In this document: piece by piece, positions 10,125 to 21,826 of the stretch
Position numbering within the stretch: the first letter of the stretch is position 1
How the letters are laid out: every line of letters starts with the position of its first letter
The notes under the pieces: model-generated
Seen by the model: the letters and a program-made list of their open reading frames with translations, nothing else
The model's database searches: none
Told to the model about the DNA's origin: nothing
Made by a program: the position numbers and the translations under genes
NCBI RefSeq assembly: GCF_000286955.2
Contig: NZ_AJYK02000102.1
Span: 1 to 64,000 of the forward strand
Source: Vibrio rumoiensis 1S-45
GTDB taxonomy: Bacteria; Pseudomonadota; Gammaproteobacteria; Enterobacterales; Vibrionaceae
Direction: 5' to 3'
DNA: 64,000 nt

Positions 10125-10655
10125 TTATCCCTTCATAAGATCAATTGCTATCACTGCGCTGCCCATACCTAATAACGCCCCAAGCACAATATCGGTTAAA
10201 AAATGAACTCCAAGTAAAATTCGGGATAAACCGATTAATCCAGCCCACACAAAAGGAAGAAAACCAAATTCAGGATAGAAATGCTGTAATAACACTGCCA
10301 TTAAAAAAGCAGCTGCGGTGTGTCCTGAAGGCAAACTGTATTGATCAGATGGGGTAATAAAAGAAGTTAATAAGTGAGACATTTGCGCAGGTCGACGTCG
10401 TTTAAAGCTATTTTTAGCCAACCAATAAACAGGAAGTTCAATCAAGTAGGCCAATAACCCCGTCAATAAGAAGACTTGACCGACTCTTGGTTCAAATAGC
10501 CAAGCTAATAGGCCAATAATTCCATACAAATGACCATCTCCAGTATGAGAAATCGCTTTACTCATTTGAGCCACTGGCTCATTGAAACGGTGACGTAAGC
10601 AAAATAAAGAAAATGCCAAATCGAAGCGAGCAATTGGTTGTATAGTTTTCATCAT
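10125..10655 (-). CDS. PAP2-family membrane phosphatase
   Basis: This is a membrane-embedded lipid phosphate or undecaprenyl-pyrophosphate-type phosphatase of the PAP2 superfamily, 176 residues. All three motifs are present: KNSFKRRRP, PSGHTAA and SRILLGVHFLTD. Several hydrophobic segments fit a multi-pass inner-membrane protein. Two adjacent ATG codons (10655 and 10652) follow AAGGAG; the second has the better spacing. The glycosyltransferase gene starts 8 bases downstream. A perfect 7+1+7 palindrome lies right before the ribosome binding site. The exact substrate cannot be read from sequence. Confidence 0.9.
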   Translation of the reverse strand: MMKTIQPIARFDLAFSLFCLRHRFNEPVAQMSKAISHTGDGHLYGIIGLLAWLFEPRVGQVFLLTGLLAYLIELPVYWLAKNSFKRRRPAQMSHLLTSFITPSDQYSLPSGHTAAAFLMAVLLQHFYPEFGFLPFVWAGLIGLSRILLGVHFLTDIVLGALLGMGSAVIAIDLMKG

Positions 10656-10667
10656 GCACTCCTTGTT

Positions 10668-10682
10668 CGCTCATAATGAGCG
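10668..10682. promoter_or_regulatory. Palindrome upstream of the PAP2/glycosyltransferase operon
   Basis: CGCTCAT A ATGAGCG is a perfect 7+1+7 inverted repeat located about 13 bp before the PAP2 start codon, overlapping the leader. It could be an operator or a small RNA hairpin controlling this operon. No regulator is known to me for it. Confidence 0.4.
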
Positions 10683-10818
10683 TTACTGGCACCAAATTAG
10701 TGGACATAAATGACAAACAAGTGACGATTATTTGTTCTTATGATGAACCCCTCTTACTCAACATAATTTGCATTCATGGTGTAACTTCTTTTATTTGGAT
10801 ATTTTTTCCACTAAAACC

Positions 10819-10848
10819 TTGACGTGTGCCCCTTTAGTGCGGTACTAA
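10819..10848 (+). promoter_or_regulatory. Likely promoter of the leucine operon
   Basis: TTGACG at 10819-10824 is followed after 18 bp by TACTAA (10843-10848), a fair sigma-70 pair. It would start transcription around 10855, about 45 bases before the leader peptide. Confidence 0.55.
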
Positions 10849-10897
10849 TTGAACCACTCATTAAGTGGATGTTAACCATTGCTAAGGCATACAAAGC

Positions 10898-10960
10898 ATG
10901 ACTAAACAATTTTCGAACCTACTGAACCTCCTCCTCAACGTGAATCAATCGCGCGGGTAG
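10898..10960 (+). CDS. leuL: Leucine operon leader peptide
   Basis: This 20-residue leader reads MTKQFSNLLNLLLNVNQSRG and ends with TAG. Five leucine codons occur close together (CTA CTG, then CTC CTC CTC), three of them consecutive. Leucine starvation would stall the ribosome there. A strong terminator hairpin lies 34 bases after the stop and leuA follows. This is the classic attenuation layout of leu operons in enterics and vibrios. It is too short to be found by ordinary ORF cut-offs. Confidence 0.9.
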   Translation: MTKQFSNLLNLLLNVNQSRG

Positions 10961-10993
10961 GCAGTGGACGAAAAACCACATACGATTTCAAAC

Positions 10994-11021
10994 AAGCCCG
11001 CATCCCAATGCGGGCTTTTTT
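10994..11021 (+). terminator. leu operon attenuator
   Basis: AAGCCCGCAT and ATGCGGGCTT form a perfect 10-bp stem with a four-base loop, followed by TTTT. It lies between the leucine-rich leader peptide and leuA, so it acts as the attenuator terminator. Confidence 0.92.
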
Positions 11022-11096
11022 ATTCGCTAATACTTAAAATAAGTCACAGAATAAACCGCATTGGATAGCGAAGCATTAAACCAAAAGGAAGCTCAC

Positions 11097-12647
11097 ATGA
11101 ACGATCAAGTTATTATATTCGATACGACGTTACGCGATGGCGAACAAGCACTTTCAGCAAGCCTAACCGTAAAAGAAAAACTGCAGATCGCATACGCTCT
11201 CGAACGTTTAGGTGTGGATGTTATCGAAGCGGGCTTCCCTATTTCATCGCCTGGTGATTTTGAGTCGGTACAGGCGATTGCTAAAAACATTAAAGGCAGC
11301 CGCATTTGTGCCTTGGCTCGCGCCGTCGAAAAAGATATCGATGTTGCAGCCGAAGCTCTAAAAGTTGCTGAAGCCTTCCGAATCCATACTTTCATTTCTA
11401 CTTCAACCATTCACGTACAAGATAAGCTTCGTCGTAGTTATGATGATGTGGTTGAAATGGCGGTTCGCTCTGTCACTCGAGCTCGTAAATACACTGATGA
11501 TGTAGAGTTTTCATGTGAAGATGCAGGCCGTACTCCTATCGACAATCTTTGCCGTATTGTAGAAGCTGCCATTGATGCTGGTGCTACCACGGTCAATATT
11601 CCAGATACTGTGGGTTACACCATGGCCAATGAATTTGGCGGTATTATTGCCACGCTATTTAATCGCGTACCAAACATAGATAAAGCCGTCATTTCAGTTC
11701 ACTGCCACGACGATCTAGGTATGTCTGTTGCAAACTCGATGGCAGCGGTTCAAGCCGGTGCTCGTCAAGTAGAAGGCACCATTAATGGTATTGGTGAACG
11801 CGCAGGTAACTGTGCTCTTGAAGAAATCGCCATGGTTATCCGAACTCGCGGAGAATTCCTAGGCGTAAACACTGGCCTTAAATACGACGAAATCCACCGC
11901 ACCAGTAAGCTAGTGAGCCAGCTATGTAATATGCCTATTCAAGCCAATAAAGCGGTTGTCGGTGCCAATGCATTTAGTCACTCTTCTGGTATTCACCAAG
12001 ATGGCATGCTAAAAAATAAGAACACTTATGAGATCATGACGCCAGAGTCTATCGGTCTTAAAAATCAAGCTTTAAACCTAACTAGCCGTTCTGGTCGCGC
12101 AGCAGTGAAAAGCCACATGGATACTATGGGTTACAAAGACACTGACTACGACTTGAATACTTTATATGATGATTTCTTGAAGCTTGCTGATCGTAAAGGC
12201 CAAGTATTTGATTACGATTTAGAGTCATTAATGCACTTTGCAAACTTGCGCGATGAAGACGACTACTTTAAGTTGAACTATCTAAGCGTACAATCGGGTA
12301 GTGTGATGGCGACCACCAGCATTAAATTACAATGTGGTGATGAAGAGAAATGCGAAGCGGCAGTTGGTAACGGCCCAGTCGATGCTTTGTATCAATGTAT
12401 CTACAAACTAACCGGCTATGAAATTGCACTCGATAAATTCGACCTTACCGCAAAAGGTGAAGGTGAAGATGGTCTAGGTCAAGCCGATATCATTGCCAAC
12501 TATAAAGGTCGTAAGTACCACGGCACCGGCCTTGCCACCGATATTGTTGAAGCATCAGGCCAAGCACTATTGCATGTTATTAACAGTATTCACCGCGCTG
12601 ATCAGATTGCAGAAATCAAGCAATCGAAAAGAATGGAAACGGTATAA
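11097..12647 (+). CDS. leuA: 2-isopropylmalate synthase
   Basis: LeuA condenses acetyl-CoA with 2-ketoisovalerate, the first step of leucine synthesis. The 516-residue product shows DTTLRDGEQ at residues 9-17, the metal-binding VHCHDD and the GIGERAGNC segment. The C-terminal LeuA dimer regulatory domain (about residues 390-516) binds leucine for feedback inhibition. The ATG at 11097 follows AAAAGGAAGC. An upstream in-frame extension of 12 residues is not conserved. It is the first structural gene after the attenuator, and an inverted-repeat element separates it from leuB. Confidence 0.98.
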   Translation: MNDQVIIFDTTLRDGEQALSASLTVKEKLQIAYALERLGVDVIEAGFPISSPGDFESVQAIAKNIKGSRICALARAVEKDIDVAAEALKVAEAFRIHTFISTSTIHVQDKLRRSYDDVVEMAVRSVTRARKYTDDVEFSCEDAGRTPIDNLCRIVEAAIDAGATTVNIPDTVGYTMANEFGGIIATLFNRVPNIDKAVISVHCHDDLGMSVANSMAAVQAGARQVEGTINGIGERAGNCALEEIAMVIRTRGEFLGVNTGLKYDEIHRTSKLVSQLCNMPIQANKAVVGANAFSHSSGIHQDGMLKNKNTYEIMTPESIGLKNQALNLTSRSGRAAVKSHMDTMGYKDTDYDLNTLYDDFLKLADRKGQVFDYDLESLMHFANLRDEDDYFKLNYLSVQSGSVMATTSIKLQCGDEEKCEAAVGNGPVDALYQCIYKLTGYEIALDKFDLTAKGEGEDGLGQADIIANYKGRKYHGTGLATDIVEASGQALLHVINSIHRADQIAEIKQSKRMETV

Positions 12648-12667
12648 GTTGAAAGACAATACAACTA

Positions 12668-13920
<1,253 letters not shown>

Positions 13921-13940
13921 AAACGAGCAGGTAGCAAGCA

Positions 13941-15353
13941 ATGTCAAAAACTCTATATGAAAAAGTCTACGATGCTCATGTAGCGGTAGCAGCGGAAGGT
14001 GAAAACCCGATCCTTTATATTGATCGTCACTTAGTCCATGAAGTGACGTCACCACAAGCCTTTGATGGTTTGCGTGAAAAAGGCCGTAAAGTGCGCCAAG
14101 TGAGCAAAACTTTTGCCACTATGGATCACAACGTATCGACCACCACCAAAGACATCAATGCATCAGGTGAAATGGCGCGCATTCAAATGCAAACCTTGAT
14201 GAAAAACTGCTTGGATTTCGGTGTCACGCTTTACGATCTAAACCACAAATACCAAGGCATTGTGCACGTAATGGGCCCTGAGCTCGGCATTACTTTACCG
14301 GGCATGACCATTGTTTGTGGTGATTCTCACACCGCCACTCACGGTGCATTTGGCTCATTAGCATTTGGTATTGGCACATCTGAAGTGGAGCATGTTTTAG
14401 CAACTCAAACACTAAAACAAGCCAAAGCCAAAACCATGAAAATCGAAGTCAAAGGTAAAGTCGCCGAAGGCATTACCGCTAAAGATATCGTGCTTGCGAT
14501 CATAGGCAAAACCACGGCAGCCGGTGGTACGGGTTATGTGGTTGAGTTTTGTGGTGAAGCCATTACCGACCTTTCAATGGAAGGCCGTATGACGGTGTGC
14601 AACATGGCGATTGAATTGGGTGCAAAAGCTGGCCTAATCGCTCCAGACCAAACCACATTTGATTATGTGAAAGACAAGAAATTCGCACCAAAAGGCGCCG
14701 ATTTTGACTCAGCAGTAGAATATTGGAAGAGCCTAAAATCGGACGATGATGCGAAGTTTGATGCTGTGGTTACTTTAGACGCCAGAGAAATCACGCCACA
14801 AGTCACTTGGGGAACCAACCCAGGGCAGGTCATGTCAGTTGATGGCATCATCCCTAACCCACAAGACTTTAGCGATCCAGTTGAAAAAGCATCCGCCGAA
14901 AAAGCATTAGCTTACATGGGTTTGGAAGCCGGTAAAAAACTGTCTGACTACAATGTCGATAAAGTGTTTGTCGGTTCTTGTACGAACTCACGCATTGAAG
15001 ATATGCGCGCTGCTGCCGCTGTCGCCAAAGGTCGTAAAGTCGCCGCTAATGTTCAAGCCTTGATCGTACCGGGTTCTGAACAAGTCAAAGCACAAGCAGA
15101 ACTAGAAGGATTGGATAAGATCTTTATCGAGGCTGGTTTTGAATGGCGTCTACCGGGCTGCTCTATGTGCTTAGCCATGAACAATGACCGCCTAGGACCA
15201 CAAGAGCGCTGCGCTTCAACCAGTAACCGTAACTTTGAAGGTCGTCAAGGCCGTGATGGACGTACTCACTTGGTGAGCCCTGCGATGGCTGCTGCTGCTG
15301 CTATTGCTGGTCACTTTGTGGATATTCGCCAACTAGAACAATTACCTGCTTAA
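13941..15353 (+). CDS. leuC: 3-isopropylmalate dehydratase large subunit
   Basis: LeuC and LeuD form isopropylmalate isomerase, a 4Fe-4S enzyme of the aconitase family that converts 2- to 3-isopropylmalate. The 470-residue product includes the first cluster cysteine in VGSCTNSR (about residue 349) and the CSMC pair near residue 409. GDSHTATHG lies in the active-site half. GAGCAGGT precedes the ATG. leuD starts 10 bases after its stop, consistent with tight co-expression of the two subunits. Confidence 0.98.
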   Translation: MSKTLYEKVYDAHVAVAAEGENPILYIDRHLVHEVTSPQAFDGLREKGRKVRQVSKTFATMDHNVSTTTKDINASGEMARIQMQTLMKNCLDFGVTLYDLNHKYQGIVHVMGPELGITLPGMTIVCGDSHTATHGAFGSLAFGIGTSEVEHVLATQTLKQAKAKTMKIEVKGKVAEGITAKDIVLAIIGKTTAAGGTGYVVEFCGEAITDLSMEGRMTVCNMAIELGAKAGLIAPDQTTFDYVKDKKFAPKGADFDSAVEYWKSLKSDDDAKFDAVVTLDAREITPQVTWGTNPGQVMSVDGIIPNPQDFSDPVEKASAEKALAYMGLEAGKKLSDYNVDKVFVGSCTNSRIEDMRAAAAVAKGRKVAANVQALIVPGSEQVKAQAELEGLDKIFIEAGFEWRLPGCSMCLAMNNDRLGPQERCASTSNRNFEGRQGRDGRTHLVSPAMAAAAAIAGHFVDIRQLEQLPA

Positions 15354-15363
15354 GGAGCACACT

Positions 15364-15969
15364 ATGTCTGAAGGTTTTAAGCAACATACCGGCCTAGTTG
15401 TGCCACTTGATATTGCCAATATTGATACCGATGCGATCATCCCTAAGCAATTTCTACAAAAAGTAACACGCTTGGGTTTTGGTCAGCACCTATTTAATGA
15501 TTGGCGCTTTTTAGATGATGCGGGTCAGCAACCTAATCCTGAATTTGTAATGAACAAACCTCGCTATCAAGGTGCCAGTATTTTACTTGCCCGTGAAAAC
15601 TTTGGTTGTGGCTCCTCTCGTGAGCATGCCCCTTGGGCGTTAGCCGATTACGGTATTCAAGTCATGATCGCGCCAAGCTTTGCAGATATTTTTTACGGCA
15701 ACTCCATCAACAACCAAATGGTTCCTGTAAGATTAACCGAAAGCGAAGTAGACGAACTCTTCCAATTTGTTGAAGCCAATGAAGGTGCGCAAATTACTGT
15801 GGATTTAGAAGCCATGACAGTGTCTGCCAATGGTAAGCAATACAGTTTTGAAATCGATGAATTCCGCCGTCATTGCTTACTCAATGGTTTAGACAACATT
15901 GGTCTGACGCTACAACACGCAGATAAAATCACTGAGTTTGAAAATAATATTCCAAGCTTTTTGAAGTAA
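15364..15969 (+). CDS. leuD: 3-isopropylmalate dehydratase small subunit
   Basis: LeuD supplies the swivelling domain of isopropylmalate isomerase. The 201-residue product has the family start with [17 protein letters not shown], followed by [15 protein letters not shown], the substrate-binding loop. AAGGAG precedes the ATG. It ends the leuABCD operon, and a terminator hairpin lies about 80 bp downstream. Confidence 0.98.
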   Translation: MSEGFKQHTGLVVPLDIANIDTDAIIPKQFLQKVTRLGFGQHLFNDWRFLDDAGQQPNPEFVMNKPRYQGASILLARENFGCGSSREHAPWALADYGIQVMIAPSFADIFYGNSINNQMVPVRLTESEVDELFQFVEANEGAQITVDLEAMTVSANGKQYSFEIDEFRRHCLLNGLDNIGLTLQHADKITEFENNIPSFLK

Positions 15970-16048
15970 ATATACTTTTTTGACGTAAATAAGCTTTTAA
16001 AAAGTCAATAACGTCACCGGCGCTTCATTGCTCGTGACTCTATACTCA

Positions 16049-16097
16049 AACGCTTCGCTCTTCGGTACATTAGATACAGAAGGCGGAGCGTTTTTTA
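16049..16097 (+). terminator. leuABCD terminator
   Basis: AACGCTTCGC at 16049 pairs with GCGGAGCGTT (one G-U pair), extended by CTTC/GAAG, and is followed by TTTTT. It is located between leuD and the DUF547 gene. Confidence 0.8.
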
Positions 16098-16219
16098 TTT
16101 CGACAATCATTACGCTGTTCATCACTCGAAAAGTGTCAATATTCCCTTCCCTCTAGTCTGAAATTAAACCTCAGCCTACTCGGTCTCTTTAAATAATCAT
16201 TCAAAAAACGAGATCCATC

Positions 16220-16999
16220 ATGAAATATCTAATTATCTTTTTTTGCAGCTTACTCTCTTTTAGCACTGTCGCCGCCCCTAAAGCCGATTTATGGGCTTAC
16301 TGGAATAGTAGTAACGAGAAAAGCACTCAAGTAATTGACCATTCTGCATGGCAAGGAGTGCTCAATCATAACCTAACGGTGAAAGGTCAAAATCATCTCT
16401 TTGGTTACGCCAATATTACAGCTCAAGATAAACAAGCACTCAAAGGCTACATCACAACCTTAACAAAACAGGATCCTCTTCAATTCAATAAAAAAGAACA
16501 ATTCGCCTATTGGGTCAATTTATACAACGCTTTAACCGTTGAATTGATCCTTGATAACTACCCAACCAAATCCATCACGAAACTGGGTGGCGTATTTTCA
16601 TTTGGCCCGTGGGACAAAGACATCACCACCATCAATGGTAAAAAATTAACCTTAAATGATATTGAGCATCGAATTCTTCGCCCTATCTGGAAGGACAAAC
16701 GTATTCATTATGCCGTCAATTGTGCCAGTTTAGGTTGCCCAAACTTAGCCTCTCAAGCCTTTACCTCAAGCAACACTGAAGCTTTGTTAAAGCAAGCTGA
16801 AAGCGAATTTGTGAATAGCACTAAAGGCGTGAATATTCAAAATGGCATGGTACAGTTGTCGTCTATTTTCGAATGGTATGCGGTCGATTTTGATGGAGAA
16901 TCTGGCGTCATAAAGTATTTGACTCAATTTCATCCAGAATTAAAGCAGATAAAGAAAAAGCCGAGTTATGATTATAACTGGGCTTTGAATGAGGGATAA
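16220..16999 (+). CDS. DUF547-domain periplasmic protein
   Basis: The 259-residue product starts with a signal peptide (MKYLIIFFCSLLSFSTVAAP, cleavage probably after AAP or VAA). A DUF547 domain follows, with YWVNLYNALTVELIL, then the INCASLGCPNL-like segment VNCASLGCP with two cysteines, and SSIFEWYAVDF near the end. The molecular function of DUF547 is not established; some relatives have been likened to cysteine-peptidase folds. It stands alone with its own terminator at 17086-17116, convergent to djlA. Confidence 0.88.
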   Translation: MKYLIIFFCSLLSFSTVAAPKADLWAYWNSSNEKSTQVIDHSAWQGVLNHNLTVKGQNHLFGYANITAQDKQALKGYITTLTKQDPLQFNKKEQFAYWVNLYNALTVELILDNYPTKSITKLGGVFSFGPWDKDITTINGKKLTLNDIEHRILRPIWKDKRIHYAVNCASLGCPNLASQAFTSSNTEALLKQAESEFVNSTKGVNIQNGMVQLSSIFEWYAVDFDGESGVIKYLTQFHPELKQIKKKPSYDYNWALNEG

Positions 17000-17085
17000 A
17001 GGCTCCTACTTAAGGGTTCTAAATATCTAAACCTTATCGACAACGAAATTACAGCGTTGCTATAAACAATTTACTGCCAATAAAT

Positions 17086-17116
17086 AGCAGTTTCTAGAGG
17101 CTAGGAACTGCTTTTT
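17086..17116 (+). terminator. Terminator after the DUF547 gene
   Basis: AGCAGTTTCTAG pairs with CTAGGAACTGCT around AGG, followed by TTTT. On the minus strand the tail is ATTTA, so it may also act weakly for djlA. Confidence 0.8.
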
Positions 17117-17126
17117 GGTCTCTGGC

Positions 17127-17975
17127 CTATTTAAACCCTTTCTCTTTCTTAATCAAATCGTAAGCCGATTGAATCTCTTGCGCTTTTTGTTTTGCCACTT
17201 CCATCATCTCTGGTGGTAAACCTTTCGCGACTAGTTTATCGGGGTGGTGCTCATTCATCAGTTTACGGTGAGCTCGCTTGATGGTTTTAGAGTCTGCGTC
17301 TTTATCCACACCTAACAAATCATAAGCATCATTAAGTTGTGATGCGGTTGAGCGTTGTTGCCATTGACCGCCACCAGATTGCTGACCTTGCTGTTGATAA
17401 CCACCAAAACCGCCACCCTGCTGAAAACGAAATGCCGCTTCTTGCATGCGCAAACGTTGTTGCAAGTATTGAGCAGTAAAACCAAGTTCTTGAGCGACCG
17501 TCTGCAGTACTTGGATTTCACTTGGGTGCAAATCACCATCTGCAAAAGCAGCGGAAATTTGTAGCTCAAGGAAAAACTGTAACAAATCACGTCGGCGCCC
17601 GGCCGAGAAACGCACTTTGCGCAAGGTTTCTAATAATGGAAAATCCGCATCTTTACCTTGGCGAAAAGCTTCTTGAGCTATTTTCTTTTGCTCATCACTT
17701 AAGTTCATTCGATCCATCATGACCGAGGCCAATTGGATCTCTTCTTTTGTAACTTGCCCTTTCGCTTTCGCCACATGCCCCATGACAGCATAAGCCGCCT
17801 GAAAAAATTCTGTTTGGCGTTCAGCTTGTGAAGCTCCGGAACCAAATGCCGATTGAAAGCCTTGTTGGCGTCGACGTGCTTTATCAAATTGATGGCCAAT
17901 AAAGCAGCCTATGATCGCGCCTGGAATAGCGCCAATCATTGAGCCAAACAAGATACCTAGTAATTTACCTAACAT
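17127..17975 (-). CDS. djlA: DnaJ-like co-chaperone DjlA
   Basis: DjlA is an inner-membrane J-protein that stimulates DnaK and is linked to envelope signalling. The 282-residue product has an N-terminal glycine-rich transmembrane segment (about residues 1-30, with GSMIGAIPGAIIGCFIG). A TerB-like helical domain covers about 55-175. A Gly/Gln-rich linker is near 185-210, and a C-terminal J domain contains the HPD motif in EHHPDK. It is divergent from lptD, the same arrangement as in E. coli. Confidence 0.95.
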   Translation of the reverse strand: MLGKLLGILFGSMIGAIPGAIIGCFIGHQFDKARRRQQGFQSAFGSGASQAERQTEFFQAAYAVMGHVAKAKGQVTKEEIQLASVMMDRMNLSDEQKKIAQEAFRQGKDADFPLLETLRKVRFSAGRRRDLLQFFLELQISAAFADGDLHPSEIQVLQTVAQELGFTAQYLQQRLRMQEAAFRFQQGGGFGGYQQQGQQSGGGQWQQRSTASQLNDAYDLLGVDKDADSKTIKRAHRKLMNEHHPDKLVAKGLPPEMMEVAKQKAQEIQSAYDLIKKEKGFK

Positions 17976-18136
17976 ATGCCTATTCCAAATCCCAAACTAT
18001 GAATTTTTATTGTTAACTATTGTCTGTATAGTGTCGATTCTCGCAAGATTCTTATATGATATAGAAATCTGTATTTAATTCGTCTTATTTCTGTAAATAA
18101 CGCATTCATTCATGTTTCACAGGGCCCATTTATCCA

Positions 18137-20434
18137 ATGCTTTCAATTTCTCGCACTTTTCTTGCCACACTAATTAGTGCTGTTTTCTTGCCTACAGCTT
18201 TCGCCGATGAAAGTGATAGCGACAGTGTGCCGGAAATAGTCCACACAGATCAATGTATTGCTCCAGAAAAAAAAGTCGCTGGTGCTCCTGAAGAAACCGT
18301 TAATATCGAAGCCGACAGCATTAATGCTAAAGGAAGAAATGAAGCGGTTTATCAAGGTGATGTTATCGTCACTCAAGGACATAAAAAGATTACCGCCGAC
18401 ACCGTCACAGTAAAACAGAGTGAAAACTCCGTTTTCGCAGATGGTAATGTGACAATGAATGATGGACAAATCAAATCGACATCCAATAAAGTTAAATCTG
18501 ATCTTAAAGGCGATCGAATAGAACTTCACGATACTCAATATAAATTTCTCTGCCAAACCGCTCGAGGAGAAGCTGCGTATATCCTAAAAGATGGTCAATC
18601 GATATACAACATGGAAGATGGCTCTCTTACCACCTGCCCTGAAGGTAATAAATCTTGGCGAGTCAAAGCATCAGACATTGATATCGACAATAATGAAGAA
18701 GAAGCTACCTTTTATAACACTCGTTTTGAAATTCTAGATGTCCCTGTATTTTATTGGCCATATATTACCGTACCAATTGGCGACAAACGTAAAACCGGTT
18801 TCTTATACCCTAGTGGTGGCTATGATACCAAAAATGGCTTAGAGCTTAACGTTCCCATCTATTTTAACCTTGCTCCTAATTACGATTTAACCACCACCAT
18901 TAATTACATGGAAAAACGAGGTGTTCAATTTGATAACGAGTTCCGCTACCTCACTGATGGCTTCGGTTCTGGCACCTTAAATTTTGAATACCTCAATAGC
19001 GATGACTTAAATCCTGATGAAGGGGCTCGCTGGGGGGTTAATTTAATCCATAACGGTATTTATGAACGTAATTGGAAGTTTTCTATCGATTATTCACGCG
19101 TCAGTGATAATAACTATTTTGATGATTTAGATTCCAACATTGGTAATCGTGAAGATGGCCAGTTACTTCAATCAGGTGAAGTGGCTTATCGTACTGACTT
19201 TTCAGAGACCACATTAAAAGTCCGTGACTTCCAAGTGTTATCAAGTACTAAGCCTTATCGCTTAATGCCTCAATTGCAGTATCAATATCATCAACCAAGC
19301 CTATTGCCACACCTAGATTTTGAATGGGACAGCCATATCAGCCGCTTTGAAACCGATGATGATAATCTACCAGATGCAACTCGTGTTCATTTAGAACCAA
19401 GTTTATTAGTACCCTTTTATGCACCATGGGGACAGCTTACCTCGGAAGCGAAGCTTATGTACACTTACTATGATCAAGATTTAAAAGATGATAAGGATCC
19501 TGATTTAAAAGAAAATGTGCAGCGTGTCGTACCAGAATACCGAATCAGTGGCACCATCTTTATGGATAATAGCCAACAGTGGCTAGGTGGCTACACGCAA
19601 ACTCTTGAACCTCGTATACAGTACCTGTACATTCCAGAAGTGGATCAATCTGATATTTATCAAGGTTACGACACCACTTTATTACAGTCCGACTATTATG
19701 GGTTATTCCGAGATACTAAATACAGTAGTGTTGATTACATCGCCCCCGCTAATCAGCTAAGCTATGGTGCAACGTCTCGATTTTATGATGATAACTATAA
19801 AGAGCGCTTTAATTTATCTCTGGGTCAAATTTACTACATCAACCCAACCAGCGATGAAGCGAACCTGTCCGCTTGGGCGTTAGAAAATGAATGGAACATC
19901 AGTGACTCATGGCTGTATAAAGGTGGATTACAATACGACAGTAATGTCTCTACTTTGCAACTTGCTAACAGCACTGTTGAATATAAGATCCCAACAGGTG
20001 GTTACGCCCAGCTAAATTACCGTTATATTTCAAAATCCTACATCCAAGACAATGCTCCTGGCATCTCTGACAGTCAGCTAGACAAATACACTCGTGATGG
20101 TATTTCTCAAGCCGGTGTTTTAACCAGTTTTAATGTTGCCCAGCGTTGGAGTGTACAAGCAAACTATTATCATGATCTGACTGAAAATGACATGTTAGAA
20201 AGTCTGCTAGGTGTGACTTATAACGACGATTGTTGGTTCTTAGGATTGACCTTCTCGCGCCATATTCTGTCCTCAACTGATGTGTCAACAATATACCCAG
20301 AACCAGGCCCTGAATATGAATCTAAAGTAAGCCTAAACATTGGTATTAAAGGCCTAGGGCAAAGCTCCGGTGTACAAGCTGGAGATGGCGGAAACTCATT
20401 AGGCTATGGCCGTCCATTTAGCCTAGACGATTAA
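18137..20434 (+). CDS. lptD: LPS-assembly outer-membrane protein LptD
   Basis: LptD forms with LptE the outer-membrane translocon that inserts lipopolysaccharide. The 765-residue product begins with a signal peptide ending in AFA. An LptA-like beta-jellyroll domain follows (about residues 50-180, with VNIEADSINAKGRNEAVYQGDV). The rest is a large 26-strand-type barrel domain. Cysteines at the N-terminal domain and in NDDCWFLGL fit the interdomain disulfides known in E. coli. It starts the lptD-surA-pdxA-rsmA-apaG-apaH cluster, the E. coli order. Confidence 0.97.
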   Translation: MLSISRTFLATLISAVFLPTAFADESDSDSVPEIVHTDQCIAPEKKVAGAPEETVNIEADSINAKGRNEAVYQGDVIVTQGHKKITADTVTVKQSENSVFADGNVTMNDGQIKSTSNKVKSDLKGDRIELHDTQYKFLCQTARGEAAYILKDGQSIYNMEDGSLTTCPEGNKSWRVKASDIDIDNNEEEATFYNTRFEILDVPVFYWPYITVPIGDKRKTGFLYPSGGYDTKNGLELNVPIYFNLAPNYDLTTTINYMEKRGVQFDNEFRYLTDGFGSGTLNFEYLNSDDLNPDEGARWGVNLIHNGIYERNWKFSIDYSRVSDNNYFDDLDSNIGNREDGQLLQSGEVAYRTDFSETTLKVRDFQVLSSTKPYRLMPQLQYQYHQPSLLPHLDFEWDSHISRFETDDDNLPDATRVHLEPSLLVPFYAPWGQLTSEAKLMYTYYDQDLKDDKDPDLKENVQRVVPEYRISGTIFMDNSQQWLGGYTQTLEPRIQYLYIPEVDQSDIYQGYDTTLLQSDYYGLFRDTKYSSVDYIAPANQLSYGATSRFYDDNYKERFNLSLGQIYYINPTSDEANLSAWALENEWNISDSWLYKGGLQYDSNVSTLQLANSTVEYKIPTGGYAQLNYRYISKSYIQDNAPGISDSQLDKYTRDGISQAGVLTSFNVAQRWSVQANYYHDLTENDMLESLLGVTYNDDCWFLGLTFSRHILSSTDVSTIYPEPGPEYESKVSLNIGIKGLGQSSGVQAGDGGNSLGYGRPFSLDD

Positions 20435-20516
20435 TGAACCGGATAGCCAGACATGGTAATATGTTTGGCTATCTCTTTTGTTGTAACTATTTTGTTGTAT
20501 TAATTGGAATTCTGAA

Positions 20517-21821
20517 ATGAAGACATGGATCCCCGCATTATTCAGTATATTGACCTTGTTCGGTGCATCGACTGCTTCTGCCGCGCCGCAAGAGCTCGAT
20601 CACGTTGTTGCGATCGTCAATAATGGTGTGGTCTTACAAACCGATATCGACACCGCAATGAAAACCGTGCAAGCCAACGCCGGTGATAAAGGTCAACCAT
20701 TACCGACTGCTGATGTATTAAAAGAACAAGTATTGGAAAAACTCATCTTAGACGAAATACAATTACAAGAAGCCAAGCGTATGGGGATTCAGATTGATGA
20801 CCAACGCTTAGATCAGGCTATTCAAGGAATTGCAAAAGAACATGACCAATCTTTAGATCAGCTCATCGTCTCTTTAAAAAATGAAGGTTTAACTTACCCA
20901 GTCTTCCGTGAACAAATTCGTAAAGAAATGGCGATCAGTGAAGCACGTAATGCTCAAGTTCGCCGTCGAGTTAATATTTCTCCATCGGAAGTAGAGACGT
21001 TATCGACCTTGCTCGCTGAAAAAACAACCGCGACCGTCGAATATAAAGTGGCACAGATTCAATTGCGTTTTGGCGATGATAAAGATGCCACTGAAAAGCA
21101 AGCTCAAGAATTGGTCTCTCGCTTGAAACAAGGCGAAGATTTCTCCACCTTAGCTTATACCTACTCCAAAGGCCCTAAAGCGCTACAAGGCGGCGATTGG
21201 GGATGGATGCGTAAAGAAGAAATGCCAACTATATTTGCTGACCAAATTACCACTCAAGGTAAAGGGGCTATCATTGGACCTTTCCGCAGTGGTGTTGGTT
21301 TCCATATTATGATGATTGAAGATGTCAAAGGATTAGAAACGGTCGCAGTTACCGAAGTGAATGCTCAGCATATCTTGATCAAACCTTCGATTATTTTAAG
21401 TGATGAAGGCGCCAAAGAAGAACTCAACGGATTTATTGATGAGATCAAATCTGGCAAACGTACCTTTGGTCAATTAGCTCAACAATATAGCCAAGATGCT
21501 GGCTCAGCAGTGGCTAATGGTGTATTAGGTTTCCAAACTGCCGACACCTTTGTTCCAGAATTTAAGCATCAGGTTGAAACACTGCCTGTTGGCCAAATCA
21601 GCCAACCATTTAAAACCGTCCATGGCTGGCACATTGTAAAGGTTCTCGATCGTCGTACTGTTGATCGCACTGAATCTGCGATGAAAAATCGTGCATACCA
21701 AATTTTATTTAAACGTAAATTCAACGAAGAAGCAGGCGCATGGTTACAAGAAATTCGTGCCAGTGCTTACGTTGAGATAGTAGAAGACCAAAATGGACAA
21801 AGTAACAATGATAAGGGTTAA
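20517..21821 (+). CDS. surA: Periplasmic chaperone and peptidyl-prolyl isomerase SurA
   Basis: SurA escorts outer-membrane proteins to the BAM complex, and LptD is one of its main clients. The 434-residue product (E. coli 428) has a signal peptide (to about residue 22), an N-terminal chaperone domain beginning [20 protein letters not shown], and two parvulin domains (about 175-275 and 285-385). The second contains AQHILIKPS. The start ATG is followed directly by the signal peptide. Its stop lies 5 bases before pdxA. Confidence 0.97.
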   Translation: MKTWIPALFSILTLFGASTASAAPQELDHVVAIVNNGVVLQTDIDTAMKTVQANAGDKGQPLPTADVLKEQVLEKLILDEIQLQEAKRMGIQIDDQRLDQAIQGIAKEHDQSLDQLIVSLKNEGLTYPVFREQIRKEMAISEARNAQVRRRVNISPSEVETLSTLLAEKTTATVEYKVAQIQLRFGDDKDATEKQAQELVSRLKQGEDFSTLAYTYSKGPKALQGGDWGWMRKEEMPTIFADQITTQGKGAIIGPFRSGVGFHIMMIEDVKGLETVAVTEVNAQHILIKPSIILSDEGAKEELNGFIDEIKSGKRTFGQLAQQYSQDAGSAVANGVLGFQTADTFVPEFKHQVETLPVGQISQPFKTVHGWHIVKVLDRRTVDRTESAMKNRAYQILFKRKFNEEAGAWLQEIRASAYVEIVEDQNGQSNNDKG

Positions 21822-21826
21822 ACGTA

